A stretch of DNA of 64,000 bases from Eubacteriaceae bacterium. GTDB lineage: Bacteria; Bacillota; Clostridia; Lachnospirales; Lachnospiraceae. The position numbers were made by a program, and so were the translations under genes. The notes beneath the pieces are model-generated. The model was given only the letters and a program-made list of their open reading frames with translations, made no database searches and was not told the DNA's origin. The first letter of the stretch is position 1; each line of letters begins with the position of its first letter. Shown here piece by piece: positions 9,801 to 18,251 of this stretch. The stretch spans positions 1 through 64,000 of the forward strand of contig CAJTDQ010000010.1 in NCBI GenBank assembly GCA_910574895.1, written 5' to 3'.

Positions 9801-10060
9801 AGTTATATGAAGGACGTCCGAATGTATTGGATGCAATTACAAATGGAGAGATTGATTTGATTATTAACTCACCATCAGGAAAAGAGAGCGTTCATGATGA
9901 CAGTTATTTGAGAAAGGCTGCCATTAAGGCAAAGACTCCATACATGACAACCATTGCGGCAGCAAAGGCTACAGCAGAAGGTATCAGTTATTTGAAGAAA
10001 CATGCTTCAGGAGAATTAAAGCCGCTTCAGACGCTTCATAGCGAAATAAAAGAAAAATAG
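6839..10060 (+). CDS. carB: Carbamoyl-phosphate synthase large subunit
   Basis: This 1073-residue cytoplasmic enzyme makes carbamoyl phosphate from ammonia, bicarbonate and two ATP, for pyrimidines and arginine. It has the two duplicated halves typical of CarB. Each has a pre-ATP-grasp segment ([20 protein letters not shown], and later [19 protein letters not shown]) and an ATP-grasp domain ([37 protein letters not shown]). A C-terminal MGS-like allosteric domain follows from about residue 935. The length matches the family. AGGAGG 8 nt upstream supports the start. The partner small subunit carA is not adjacent: agrB lies upstream and a tRNA downstream. It is therefore a stand-alone transcription unit. 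Confidence 0.97.
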   Translation: [1073 protein letters not shown]

Positions 10061-10090
10061 AGATGATGGAATTTATCAAAATATAGAAAA

Positions 10091-10119
10091 GGAAGTAACG
10101 ATTGTTGCTTCCCTTTTTT
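10091..10119 (+). terminator. carB terminator
   Basis: GGAAGTAAC (10091-10099) pairs with GTTGCTTCC (10104-10112) with one G-T wobble, followed by a T-run. Confidence 0.85.
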
Positions 10120-10180
10120 ATATGTAGTTGTTGATTTGACGAATGAAATTTTGTGGGACAGTACAAAGTTAAAATACTAA

Positions 10181-10208
10181 TTGACATTTAAAGAAAAATA
10201 GTTATAAT
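10181..10208 (+). promoter_or_regulatory. tRNA-Leu promoter
   Basis: A consensus TTGACA (10181-10186) and TATAAT (10203-10208) are 16 nt apart. They end about 33 nt before the tRNA, as expected for a strong stable-RNA promoter. Confidence 0.8.
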
Positions 10209-10240
10209 AAAAAGAGTTGTCAATTTACAAAATGACTTAC

Positions 10241-10320
10241 GCGGGTGTGGCGGAATTGGCAGACGCGCTAGATTTAGGTTCTAGTGGGAGACCGTGCAGG
10301 TTCAAGTCCTGTCACCCGCA
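10241..10320 (+). tRNA. tRNA-Leu (anticodon UAG)
   Basis: Acceptor GCGGGTG (10241-10247) pairs with CACCCGC (10313-10319), with discriminator A at 10320. The anticodon stem CTAGA/TCTAG (10268-10272/10280-10284) encloses loop TTTAGGT, giving anticodon TAG, followed by G as position 37. The T arm is GCAGG-TTCAAGT-CCTGT. The variable arm is short for a leucine tRNA (about 11 nt). CCA is not encoded. It reads CUN codons, mainly CUA. It has its own promoter and terminator. Confidence 0.95.
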
Positions 10321-10324
10321 TAAA

Positions 10325-10352
10325 AAAGATGTTCGAAAGAACATCTTTTTTT
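10325..10352 (+). terminator. tRNA-Leu terminator
   Basis: AAAGATGTTC (10325-10334), loop GAAA, GAACATCTTT (10339-10348), then T-run; a canonical intrinsic terminator directly after the tRNA. Confidence 0.92.
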
Positions 10353-10442
10353 GTTTCAGAATAAGATTTATTGAAACAGGTATCTTTTTATGTCTGATTT
10401 TGTTATAATAATAACTATTATAAAACGGAGAAGAGAAGAAAA

Positions 10443-12137
10443 ATGAAAGGACATAATATTGAAACAAGAATTTTACTTTTGCTATGTGCAATATTCTGGG
10501 TATTTCAGAGTGTTGGAGAAACACAGCGCATCTTTTTGACAGGGCTGTTTAGTGCATTTATGATTGCTGCTACATTTTTGTCCAATAAGATTAGAGAACA
10601 GTATCGTTATTACATTATTGCAGGTTATGTGCAATGCATATCTTTATGGATGATGATGGTATTTGGAATATTGAAAGAGAATAAGGCAGTTCATCTTGAA
10701 AATGTAAGAATTACCTTAGTCATTTTTTTTGTGCTGATTATATGCATTATTTTACCGGTCTGGATGACAAAAAAGAAAGTTATTACAGAAAAGATTCAAA
10801 CTGTAAAGATGCAAAATTGGATTTGGATAGCAATGCTTGGCGGTTATATTTTAAGACAGTTTCAGATTTTCGTAACGAATGTAATGCAGCAGCAGAATGA
10901 TATAGGAACATTTTCGGAAGGAAGTCTTGGGCATCTAGGATATATTTATAAGATTTATAAACATACCGCATTACCGACTGGAAATCCTATGGAGCAGTAT
11001 CAATATTATCAACCGCCATTTTCTCATATTGTTATGGGTATCTGGGCAAAAATAAATGGTTTGTTTGGAATGACAGAAGAAGTAATAGCTGAGAATCTTC
11101 AAGTGCTGGCACTATTCTTTTCTACAATGATTGTGATTGTAGCGTATAAGATTATGAAAGAAATTACAAAGAGTCAAAAAGGTATCCTGGCAGGAATCCT
11201 TGCAATTGCATTCTTTCCGTATCTTTTGGAATATGCAGGAGCAGTGAACAATGATACACTTAGTACATTATTAGGTCTTGTTACTGTTTTATATATGATA
11301 CGCTGGTATAAAAAGCCAAATTGGAAAGACATCATAATATGTGCCTTCGCTATTGGATGTGGTATGATGGCAAAATTGTCAGTGGTTATGCTGGCACCTG
11401 CAATGGCATGTATATTTATCTATAAAATGATAAAAAATAAATCAAATCTTTTGTTTTACATAAAGCAATATTTGGCTTTTGGAATTATTTCTATTCCTTT
11501 GGGAATATGGTTTCCGGTAAAGAATTTGATTTTATACAACGTTCCACTAAATTTCGTTCCTGTAATCGGTTGGGAGCAGGGACAATATATGGGAAATATG
11601 TATACGGTTTCACAGCGTTTATTTGAAGTTACGTGGGCGCAGTTGAAGCCTTTGTGGCTTTCGCAAATGAGAGGAACAGAAGAGTTCACTTATAATATTG
11701 GAGTAATGTTTACGAAGTATTGTGCTTTTGGAGAGACAAGATATTTTCCAACAACACAGTGGTCAAAGTTTATTGGTACTCTGATGTATGTAATGATATT
11801 AGCATTGTTTATATTTGCTATTGCACTATTAGTTGTATGGCTTAGAAAAGCAAAAAGTGGCAAGGTTATAAAATTTTTAATTTTAGGAAGTACGGGAATG
11901 ATATTACTTTCCTATGTTAAGTTCTGCTTTGAATTTCCTAGTGTTTGTACAGCGAGTGTACGTTATGTGTTGATTAGTGTAGTGTTGATTGTCTGCATGA
12001 TGGCAGCAGGTATAGGTGAAATGAAAATGACACATAAGACAGGAAATATAATGGTTCGAAATGCATTTAAATGTTTTTTGGCAGCATATGTGTGTATCAA
12101 TACAATTGGATTGTTCAGTCTGCTTTATAATCTATAG
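10443..12137 (+). CDS. GT-C type membrane glycosyltransferase (family 39-like)
   Basis: This 564-residue polytopic membrane protein has about 10-12 hydrophobic segments spread over its length. The first large extracellular loop after about residue 140 holds NDIGTF and later MEQYQYYQPPFSHIVMG. This fits the lipid-linked-sugar GT-C fold (ArnT/protein mannosyltransferase-like), where acidic residues in that loop are catalytic. It probably transfers a sugar from a polyprenyl-phosphate donor outside the membrane. GGAGAAG lies before the start, and a possible -10 TATAAT is at 10404. It opens a three-gene run with a GtrA-like protein and a FAD oxidoreductase, a set typical of surface-glycan modification. 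The acceptor cannot be told from sequence. Confidence 0.75.
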   Translation: MKGHNIETRILLLLCAIFWVFQSVGETQRIFLTGLFSAFMIAATFLSNKIREQYRYYIIAGYVQCISLWMMMVFGILKENKAVHLENVRITLVIFFVLIICIILPVWMTKKKVITEKIQTVKMQNWIWIAMLGGYILRQFQIFVTNVMQQQNDIGTFSEGSLGHLGYIYKIYKHTALPTGNPMEQYQYYQPPFSHIVMGIWAKINGLFGMTEEVIAENLQVLALFFSTMIVIVAYKIMKEITKSQKGILAGILAIAFFPYLLEYAGAVNNDTLSTLLGLVTVLYMIRWYKKPNWKDIIICAFAIGCGMMAKLSVVMLAPAMACIFIYKMIKNKSNLLFYIKQYLAFGIISIPLGIWFPVKNLILYNVPLNFVPVIGWEQGQYMGNMYTVSQRLFEVTWAQLKPLWLSQMRGTEEFTYNIGVMFTKYCAFGETRYFPTTQWSKFIGTLMYVMILALFIFAIALLVVWLRKAKSGKVIKFLILGSTGMILLSYVKFCFEFPSVCTASVRYVLISVVLIVCMMAAGIGEMKMTHKTGNIMVRNAFKCFLAAYVCINTIGLFSLLYNL

Positions 12138-12174
12138 GAATACGAGATGAAGATAGAGTAAAGGAAGATGACAG

Positions 12175-12618
12175 GTGAAAGAATTAATAGATAGATTAAA
12201 AACACTAAAAATTAATATTATTTTCTATGAACAGACGGATAATTTCTTTGTACAGTTATTTCGATATGTATTTGTAGGAGGGATTGCTTTTGCTGCTGAC
12301 TGGGGAATGATGGTGACACTGCATGAAGCAGTTCATATGAATGTATATGTTGCTACAGCGATTGCATTTGTTTTTGGATTGATTGTGAATTTTATATTAT
12401 CAAAAATATTTGTGTTTCAGGAAGGGTCTGATAAAACAGGTACTGTGGGTGAATTTGTTGCCTATGGTGTTATTGGTGTTATGGGACTGCTTTTCACAGA
12501 AGGAATTATGTGGATATTATTAAGAGTTGGAATCCTGTATATGATTGCAAAGGTTGTTGCGGCAGCATTAGTTTTAATGTGGAATTTCGTAGCAAGAAAA
12601 ATGTTACTGTATAAATAA
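12175..12618 (+). CDS. GtrA-like polyprenyl-phosphate sugar flippase-type protein
   Basis: This 147-residue protein has four hydrophobic helices (about residues 30-50, 58-80, 95-115, 120-140) and the GtrA signature RYVFVGGIAFAADWG near its start and NFILSKIFVF in the middle. GtrA-family proteins are thought to move polyprenyl-linked sugars across the membrane for GT-C transferases. The start is GTG at 12175 with AAGGAAG upstream; the nearby ATG at 12168 is in another frame and closes quickly. It sits between the GT-C gene and the FAD enzyme, in one probable operon. Confidence 0.85.
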   Translation: MKELIDRLKTLKINIIFYEQTDNFFVQLFRYVFVGGIAFAADWGMMVTLHEAVHMNVYVATAIAFVFGLIVNFILSKIFVFQEGSDKTGTVGEFVAYGVIGVMGLLFTEGIMWILLRVGILYMIAKVVAAALVLMWNFVARKMLLYK

Positions 12619-12689
12619 AAAAGGGTTTAGAGACTTTGAAGTATATGAACTATTATAAAAGTTTCTAATAAGCAGCTAGGAGGAAAGAA

Positions 12690-14246
12690 ATGAAAAAAGT
12701 TATTATTATCGGAGCAGGTCCGGCTGGATTGACGGCAGGTTATGAGCTGTTAAAAAAAGAAGGCTATGAAGTTATAATTTTAGAAAAAACAGATCGTATC
12801 GGCGGAATATCCCAGACAGTGAAATATAAAGGTAACAGGATGGATATTGGCGGACATAGATTTTTTTCGAAAGATGACAGGGTGAATCAGTGGTGGCAGA
12901 ATATTATGCCTACACAGGGAGAACCTTCTTATGATGACAAAATATTAGACAGGGAAAAGAGTTTTGCAGAGGGAGGACCGAATCCGGAAGAAACAGACAG
13001 AGTTATGCTTGTTCGAAACAGAGTTTCAAGAATTTATTATTCAAAGCATTTCTTTGACTATCCTATTTCTTTAAAGTGGGATACTCTGAAGAATATGGGC
13101 TTTGTTACAACAATGAAGGCAGGATTTAGTTATTTATATTCTGTATTTAGAAAACTGCCGGAAGATAATTTAGAGAATTTTTATATCAATCGGTTTGGAC
13201 GTGTTCTTTATTCAATGTTTTTTGAAGGATATACAGAAAAATTGTGGGGACGCCACCCAAGGGAGATATCAGCAGATTGGGGAGCACAGAGGGTAAAGGG
13301 ACTGTCTATTACAGCAGTTCTTAAAGATGTGTTTTCCAAAATACTTCCAGGCAGAAAAAATGCTAAAGTTGAGACATCTTTAATTGAAGAGTATATATAT
13401 CCTAAGTTTGGTCCGGGACAGCTTTGGGAAAATGTTGCTGAAGACATTCAGAGCATGGGCGGCACGATTGTGATGAACAGTGAAGTCAAAAATATTCATA
13501 CACAGAATGGTAAAATTACAGCGATTACCTGTATTGAAGAAGGTGGCGAAGTTACATATGAAGGAGATATTTTTATGTCTTCGATGCCTGTAAATGATTT
13601 AGTTGCGGGAATACAGGAAAGCGAAATTCCTAAATTGGTTCAGGAATCAGCAGCAGATTTGCCATTTAGAGATTTTGTTACAGTTGGTCTTTTGCTGAAT
13701 AAATTGAATTTAAAGAATGGAACGAAAATGAAAACATTAAACAATATCGTTCCGGATTGTTGGATATATGTTCAGGATACAGGAGTAAAATTGGGACGAA
13801 TCCAGATATTTAATAACTGGTCACCATATATGGTTGAGGAGCCGGATAAATATGTGTGGATTGGTTTGGAATATTTCTGTAAAGAAGGGGATGACTTCTG
13901 GAACATGTCTGATGAAGAGTGCATCGAACTGGCGATTAATGAACTGGTAAAAATGGACGTTATTAATAAAGAGGATGTTATTGATTCTCATAGAGAACGA
14001 ATTCAAAAAGCATATCCTGCATATTTTGATGGATATGAGCATATGGACGAGATTATTGATTATCTAAATACTTTTGATAATTTATATTGTATTGGACGAA
14101 ATGGACAGCATAGATATAATAATATGGATCATTCTATGGTTACATCTTTCGAAGCGGTTAATAACATAGTTAATGATATTCATGATAAAACAAATGTGTG
14201 GAATGTAAATACAGATAAAGAATATCATGAGACAAAAGAGCAATAG
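12690..14246 (+). CDS. FAD-dependent oxidoreductase, UDP-galactopyranose mutase/protoporphyrinogen oxidase-like
   Basis: This 518-residue flavoprotein has an N-terminal Rossmann motif ([16 protein letters not shown]) and a conserved [10 protein letters not shown] stretch close behind, a pattern shared by UDP-galactopyranose mutase-like and amine-oxidase-like enzymes. The C-terminus carries the FAD-contact region [16 protein letters not shown]. No signal peptide is seen. AGGAGG supports the start. Position after the GT-C and GtrA genes suggests it makes or modifies a nucleotide- or lipid-linked sugar for surface glycan, though its exact reaction is not clear. Ten bases after its stop begins a large inverted-repeat element. 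Confidence 0.8.
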   Translation: MKKVIIIGAGPAGLTAGYELLKKEGYEVIILEKTDRIGGISQTVKYKGNRMDIGGHRFFSKDDRVNQWWQNIMPTQGEPSYDDKILDREKSFAEGGPNPEETDRVMLVRNRVSRIYYSKHFFDYPISLKWDTLKNMGFVTTMKAGFSYLYSVFRKLPEDNLENFYINRFGRVLYSMFFEGYTEKLWGRHPREISADWGAQRVKGLSITAVLKDVFSKILPGRKNAKVETSLIEEYIYPKFGPGQLWENVAEDIQSMGGTIVMNSEVKNIHTQNGKITAITCIEEGGEVTYEGDIFMSSMPVNDLVAGIQESEIPKLVQESAADLPFRDFVTVGLLLNKLNLKNGTKMKTLNNIVPDCWIYVQDTGVKLGRIQIFNNWSPYMVEEPDKYVWIGLEYFCKEGDDFWNMSDEECIELAINELVKMDVINKEDVIDSHRERIQKAYPAYFDGYEHMDEIIDYLNTFDNLYCIGRNGQHRYNNMDHSMVTSFEAVNNIVNDIHDKTNVWNVNTDKEYHETKEQ

Positions 14247-14256
14247 CAGAATACTC

Positions 14257-14544
14257 AAAAATTCGGTTTGTCGAGGTGGTTTGAGTATAAAAAGATACAC
14301 TTGGAAACTGAATTTCATAAACATTTGTAGATATAAAAAAGAAGTAAGTAATTTAAAACACCAGATACAACTACGGAGAATTCTTTATTTGAATTCTCCT
14401 CCGTGAATCCTTAAAATTTGATTCGGAAATCAAATTTTAGTTTTAATTACGTACTTCTTTTTTATATACAAATCCGTTTATGAAATTCAATGTTTCCAAG
14501 TGTATCCTTTTATATCTCTTCCCACCACCACAAATCGAATTTTT
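14257..14544 (+). repeat. Y-shaped long inverted-repeat element C
   Basis: The ends AAAAATTCG (14257-14265) and CGAATTTTT (14536-14544) begin an imperfect basal stem of roughly 100 bp on each side. Examples are GATACACTTGGAAAC pairing with GTTTCCAAGTGTATC, and AAAAAAGAAGTA pairing with TACTTCTTTTTT. The tip splits into two small hairpins: GGAGAATTC/GAATTCTCC (14375-14383/14391-14399) and AAAATTTGATT/AATCAAATTTT (14413-14423/14428-14438). It starts 10 bp after the oxidoreductase stop. It shares its foot sequence (ATTCGGTTTGT..GGTGG) and hairpin order with the elements at 14644 and 32518. Its T-run end could terminate transcription. It may be a structured 3' UTR RNA or a MITE-like palindrome. 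Confidence 0.75.
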
Positions 14545-14643
14545 AAGAAATTAAATTCGTAGACTAGTATAACTTGCGACGACAGACTAATCCTTATTTC
14601 GCTTGTTTATTTTGTATCCGGCGGAATAAGGATTTTCTATGGG

Positions 14644-14981
14644 AAAACCGTCCATCCTATCCCATTTGATAAATTTAGTTTTGTAGAGGTTGAGACATTT
14701 CACTGCTGAAATAATACGGATAGAGAATATAGGAACTTGAGAGTCTTGAATACATTTATAAAGTAAAAATAATACTGAATATTAAGCGGACATTTGATTC
14801 ACAAAATCAAATGTACAGACTTACCTGAGAAAAAATCATCAGGATTTTTTCGAAGATGAAGTCGGTGCTTAAAATATTCAGTATTATTTTTATTTTCTAT
14901 AAATGTTCAAGAATCAAGATAAAGATATTCTCTGTCTGTATATCTTCAGCAGGAAAGTCACTCCCCTACAAACCGGAATTT
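14644..14981 (-). repeat. Y-shaped long inverted-repeat element A
   Basis: An imperfect inverted repeat spans 14671-14981, with about 27 more conserved bases to 14644. Inside are stems AATACTGAATATT (14771-14783) with AATATTCAGTATT (14873-14885), a hairpin ACATTTGATT/AATCAAATGT (14790-14799/14805-14814), and a second small hairpin around 14828-14852. Read on the - strand it matches the element at 32518-32857 along nearly its whole length. In that orientation it begins 3 bp after the stop of the CYTH gene. The two copies differ by paired C-G to T-A changes that keep the stems. The stretch 14545-14643 holds one further hairpin (AATCCTTATT/AATAAGGATT near 14589 and 14625) and no gene. Confidence 0.8.
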
Positions 14982-14984
14982 GTG

Positions 14985-15437
14985 TTACAGTTTGGATAGA
15001 TAACTATTGTGGTACATTTTGTCATGTGTCACTTCATCTCCAAACCAGTCTGGTTTTTGAAAAGCATCAGCCTGTTCTACAGAATCAAATTCAACTTCTA
15101 CTAATAACATGCCAGAAAATTTGTTTTCAAATATATCCAGTTCAGCAGTAAGATTTCCATCATTAATAGGAATCAGGTAACGTGTTTTCGTGATTATATT
15201 TCCATCGGCTTTTTCCCGGAGGTGCTGGTAACTTTCGGCATTAAGGGGCAGATTATATTCTTCCCGTGCCATCATTCCACCACCCTTATAGGTTAAATAA
15301 TATTCATTATCCTGCTTTCTGATTCTAACAACCGGAGCGGTATTTAAGTATGCCTGTTCGATTTTGTGATGTTCAAATTGTGCCAGATTTTTTGGTAGCT
15401 CTTTTGGTATAAACTTTTTTTCTATTTCCATTCCCAT
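14985..15437 (-). CDS. CYTH-domain protein (triphosphate tunnel metalloenzyme)
   Basis: This 150-residue protein has the CYTH hallmark ExExK at its start (MEIEKKF). Charged residues follow on alternating strands (VRIRKQDNEYYLTYKG, TKTRYLIP, LTAELDIFENKF, LVEVEFDS). The family forms an eight-strand tunnel that binds triphosphates with metal. Members act as tripolyphosphatases, thiamine-triphosphatases or adenylate cyclases; the short bacterial form is usually a phosphatase of unknown substrate. TTAGGAG precedes the ATG. It is transcribed alone, convergent with the glycan operon. A palindrome of 18 bp (15456-15473) lies in its promoter region. Confidence 0.85.
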   Translation of the reverse strand: MGMEIEKKFIPKELPKNLAQFEHHKIEQAYLNTAPVVRIRKQDNEYYLTYKGGGMMAREEYNLPLNAESYQHLREKADGNIITKTRYLIPINDGNLTAELDIFENKFSGMLLVEVEFDSVEQADAFQKPDWFGDEVTHDKMYHNSYLSKL

Positions 15438-15540
15438 GATTTTGCTCCTAACCCAATATAATTAATTATATTATTATCTTTTTTTATTTTAAAATTCGTA
15501 GGAAACAATTGCAAGAAAAATTTAACGTGATATTAACAAG

Positions 15541-15569
15541 TTGGACATATTATCGGATTATGGTATAAT
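15541..15569 (+). promoter_or_regulatory. Promoter of the DJ-1-like gene
   Basis: TTGGAC (15541-15546) and TATAAT (15564-15569) are separated by 17 nt, about 50 nt before the start codon. Confidence 0.7.
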
Positions 15570-15620
15570 TGTCTGCGATATAAACTGTAAGAAAAATAAA
15601 AATTGGCAAGGAGATATTGG

Positions 15621-16169
15621 ATGAAAACAGTATATGCATTTTTGGCAGATGGTGTGGAAGAAGTAGAAGCATTAATGGTGATTGATTTATTGAAAAGAGC
15701 GAAGAAATTGAATGTTGTAATGGTATCTATTAAGGAAGAACTTATGGTAGAAGGTTCCCATGGAATTAAGTTTTTTGCAGATAAAAATATAGATGAAATA
15801 GATTTTGATATGGGTGATTGTATCTTTTTACCGGGAGGTGCCGTAGGTACAGAAAATCTTGCGGACTGCGGGGAACTGACAGAACAGATTATAAAATATG
15901 ATGAGCAGGGCAAATGGCTCACGGCAATCTGCGCAGCGCCAAGTGTGTATGGAAGATTAGGTTTGTTGAAAGATAAGAAAGCTACTTCTTATCCTACTTT
16001 TGCAGAACAGATGAATTGTAAGGAATATGGCGGGGCGGTTGTTACAGATGGCAATTATATTACAGCCAAAGGATTAGGTGTGGCATTAGAACTCGGTCTG
16101 GAAATGATTTCACAGTTGGTCAATGAAGAAACCAGTGAAATGGTTGCAAACCAGATACAGTATAATTAA
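15621..16169 (+). CDS. DJ-1/PfpI family protein
   Basis: This 182-residue cytoplasmic protein has the DJ-1 fold: a Glu near the N-terminus (DGVEEVEA) and the nucleophile-elbow Cys in TAICAAPSVYG (about residue 100). DJ-1/YajL/ThiJ proteins are linked to protection from reactive carbonyls and oxidative stress; the substrate of this one is not known. The start at 15621 has AAGGAG 8 nt upstream. An in-frame upstream TTG lacks a ribosome site. It stands alone, with its own promoter, before tig. Confidence 0.88.
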   Translation: MKTVYAFLADGVEEVEALMVIDLLKRAKKLNVVMVSIKEELMVEGSHGIKFFADKNIDEIDFDMGDCIFLPGGAVGTENLADCGELTEQIIKYDEQGKWLTAICAAPSVYGRLGLLKDKKATSYPTFAEQMNCKEYGGAVVTDGNYITAKGLGVALELGLEMISQLVNEETSEMVANQIQYN

Positions 16170-16179
16170 AGGAAAAGTA

Positions 16180-16244
16180 GTGACAAGCAATAAATTGTAT
16201 GGTATAATTTTACTCTGCGTCAAGGGATTACTATGCCCTTACGC
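16180..16244 (+). promoter_or_regulatory. tig promoter and 5' leader hairpin
   Basis: GTGACA (16180-16185) and TATAAT (16203-16208) are 17 nt apart. The leader has a stem GCGT-AAGGG / CCCTT-ACGC (16217-16226/16236-16244, one bulged C). A second GGGATTACT..GCCC segment followed by T5 lies before the AAGGAGG of tig. The doubled GGGATTACT suggests two related leader hairpins, but no known riboswitch is recognised. Confidence 0.6.
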
Positions 16245-16306
16245 CGATTATTAGAGTGAATAAATGGGATTACTCAAGCCCGTTTTTATAACAAGGAGGA
16301 AAAATA

Positions 16307-17587
16307 ATGAGTTTACAGGTAGAAAAGTTAGAGAACAACACAGCCAAGCTTACTATTGAGGTATCAGCAGAGGAATTTGATAAAGCAATTCAGGCTGCAT
16401 ATCAGAAGAACAAAAATAAATTTAATGTACCAGGATTTAGAAAAGGCAAAGTACCTTACGCTATGGTAGAAAAAATGTATGGAGCTGGAGTATTCTATGA
16501 AGATGCTGCAAATGATCTTATTCCGGGAGTATATGCAGATGCAGCAGCAGAGAGTGAATTAGAAATTGTTGCTCGTCCTGAAATCAATGTAACACAGATT
16601 GAAAAAGGAAAACCATTTATTTTCGAGGCAGAAGTAACTTTAAAACCTGAAGTGAAACTTGGAAAATACAAAGGCGTAAAAGTTGAAGCAATGGATGCAA
16701 CTGTTACAGATGAAGATGTACAGGCTGAACTTGATAAAGTGAAAGAGCAGAATGCAAGACTTGTTGCAGCTGATGATAAGGCAGTAGAAGATGGCGACCA
16801 GACAACGATTGATTTTGAAGGTTTTGTAGATGGAGAGCCATTTGAAGGAGGAAAGGGAGAGGATTATCCGTTAACAATCGGTTCCCATTCATTTATTGAT
16901 ACATTTGAAGAACAGCTTATTGGAAAGAAAGTGGGAGAAGAGGTTGAAGTAAACGTTACTTTCCCGGAACAGTATCAGGCAGAAGAACTTGCAGGAAAAC
17001 CTGCTATGTTTAAGGTTACAATTAAAGAGATAAAAGTAAAAGAATATCCTGAAGTGGACGATGACTTTGCACAGGATGTTTCTGAGTTTGATACATTAGA
17101 TGAATATAAGGCAGATATTAAGAAGAACCTTGAAGAAAAGAAAGCACAGGAAGCTGAAGCAGATAAAGAGAGCAAGGTAATCGAGGCTATCGTTAAGGAT
17201 TCCGAGATGGATATTCCTGAAAAAATGATTGAAGCTCAGTGTCAGCAGATGGTAGAAGAGTTTGCTCAGAATATTGCTATGCAGGGGATTTCTTTTGAAC
17301 AGTATATGCAGTTTACAGGTGCGACTGTAGAACAGCTTACAGAGCAGGTAAAACCACAGGCTCAGGCAAGAGTTGAGTCAAGTCTTGTACTTGAAGCAAT
17401 TGTTAAAGCTGAAAATATTGAAGCTACAGAAGAAGAATATGATGAAGAAATTAAGAAAATGGCAGAAAGATATCAGATGGAAGCTGACAAAGTAAATGAA
17501 TTATTATCTGATGATGATAAGAAAAACTTTAAGGCAGATATCTGTGCAAGAAAGGCAGCAAAACTGGTAGTAGAAGCTGCAAAATAA
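16307..17587 (+). CDS. tig: Trigger factor, ribosome-associated chaperone and prolyl isomerase
   Basis: This 426-residue protein binds the ribosome exit tunnel and folds nascent chains. The N-terminal ribosome-binding domain carries the signature [13 protein letters not shown] (the GFRxGKxP loop, about residue 45). The middle FKBP-type PPIase domain (about 150-245) has [15 protein letters not shown] and [13 protein letters not shown]. The C-terminal helical arm domain (about 250-426) is rich in charged helices. AAGGAGG precedes the start. Gene order tig-clpP-clpX-lon-engB is standard in clostridia, and the same promoter may serve clpP. Confidence 0.97.
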   Translation: MSLQVEKLENNTAKLTIEVSAEEFDKAIQAAYQKNKNKFNVPGFRKGKVPYAMVEKMYGAGVFYEDAANDLIPGVYADAAAESELEIVARPEINVTQIEKGKPFIFEAEVTLKPEVKLGKYKGVKVEAMDATVTDEDVQAELDKVKEQNARLVAADDKAVEDGDQTTIDFEGFVDGEPFEGGKGEDYPLTIGSHSFIDTFEEQLIGKKVGEEVEVNVTFPEQYQAEELAGKPAMFKVTIKEIKVKEYPEVDDDFAQDVSEFDTLDEYKADIKKNLEEKKAQEAEADKESKVIEAIVKDSEMDIPEKMIEAQCQQMVEEFAQNIAMQGISFEQYMQFTGATVEQLTEQVKPQAQARVESSLVLEAIVKAENIEATEEEYDEEIKKMAERYQMEADKVNELLSDDDKKNFKADICARKAAKLVVEAAK

Positions 17588-17619
17588 GAATAATACAGAT
17601 TTTATTAGGAGGTATGAAT

Positions 17620-18201
17620 ATGGCATTAGTACCTTATGTCATTGAACAGAATTCCAGAGGGGAACGTTCCTATGACATTTATTCAAGATTATTAAAAGAC
17701 AGAATTATTTTCTTAGGAGAAGAGATTAATGATGCTACAGCCAGTGTGGTTGTTGCACAGTTATTATTCCTGGAATCAGAAGATCCGGGAAAGGATATTC
17801 ATATGTACATTAATAGTCCGGGAGGTTCTGTTACAGCAGGAATGGCTATTTATGATACTATGAATTATATCAAATGTGATGTCTCAACTACTTGTATTGG
17901 TATGGCAGCAAGCATGGGGGCATTCCTTTTATCAAGTGGAGCAAAGGGTAAGAGATATGCTCTTCCGAATGCAGAAATTATGATTCATCAGCCACTTGGC
18001 GGTGCGCAGGGACAGGCTACAGAGATTCAGATTGCTGCAGAGCATATTTTAAAGACTAAGAAAAAATTAAACGAAATTTTAGCTGAAAATTCCGGACAGC
18101 CTGTTGAGGTTGTTGAAAAAGACACTGACAGAGATAACTGGATGTCTGCGGATGAGGCAAAGGACTATGGTTTAGTAGATCAGGTAATAAAAGAAAGATA
18201 A
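17620..18201 (+). CDS. clpP: ATP-dependent Clp protease proteolytic subunit
   Basis: This 193-residue serine peptidase forms the barrel that degrades proteins unfolded by ClpX. The triad is visible: Ser in [11 protein letters not shown], His in MIHQPLGG, and Asp in [10 protein letters not shown]. The start at 17620 is 7 nt from AGGAGG (17607-17612); the in-frame ATG at 17614 is too close to that site. clpX follows after a small hairpin, the usual arrangement. Confidence 0.97.
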   Translation: MALVPYVIEQNSRGERSYDIYSRLLKDRIIFLGEEINDATASVVVAQLLFLESEDPGKDIHMYINSPGGSVTAGMAIYDTMNYIKCDVSTTCIGMAASMGAFLLSSGAKGKRYALPNAEIMIHQPLGGAQGQATEIQIAAEHILKTKKKLNEILAENSGQPVEVVEKDTDRDNWMSADEAKDYGLVDQVIKER

Positions 18202-18204
18202 TAT

Positions 18205-18228
18205 AAGGCACCGCGGTAGTGGTGCCTT
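18205..18228 (+). promoter_or_regulatory. Intercistronic hairpin between clpP and clpX
   Basis: AAGGCACC (18205-18212) and GGTGCCTT (18221-18228) form a perfect 8-bp stem just after the clpP stop. There is no T-run, so it may protect or process the mRNA; termination is less likely. Confidence 0.55.
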
Positions 18229-18251
18229 ATGTTGAAATATGAGAGGTTATT

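Noticed and set aside
10217-10408. 63-codon frame over the tRNA-Leu
   Set aside because: It is the tRNA gene and its terminator read as protein.
14257-14981. Insertion sequence with terminal inverted repeats
   Set aside because: No transposase frame lies between or beside the inverted repeats; the arms are continuous with the hairpin tips, so these are palindromic elements and not an IS.
14903-15151. 82-codon frame on + across element A and the CYTH gene
   Set aside because: No ribosome site; the CYTH protein on - explains the region.
15533-15922. 129-codon frame on - opposite the DJ-1-like gene
   Set aside because: It overlaps a clear DJ-1 protein and its promoter, and has low-complexity Ser-rich sequence.
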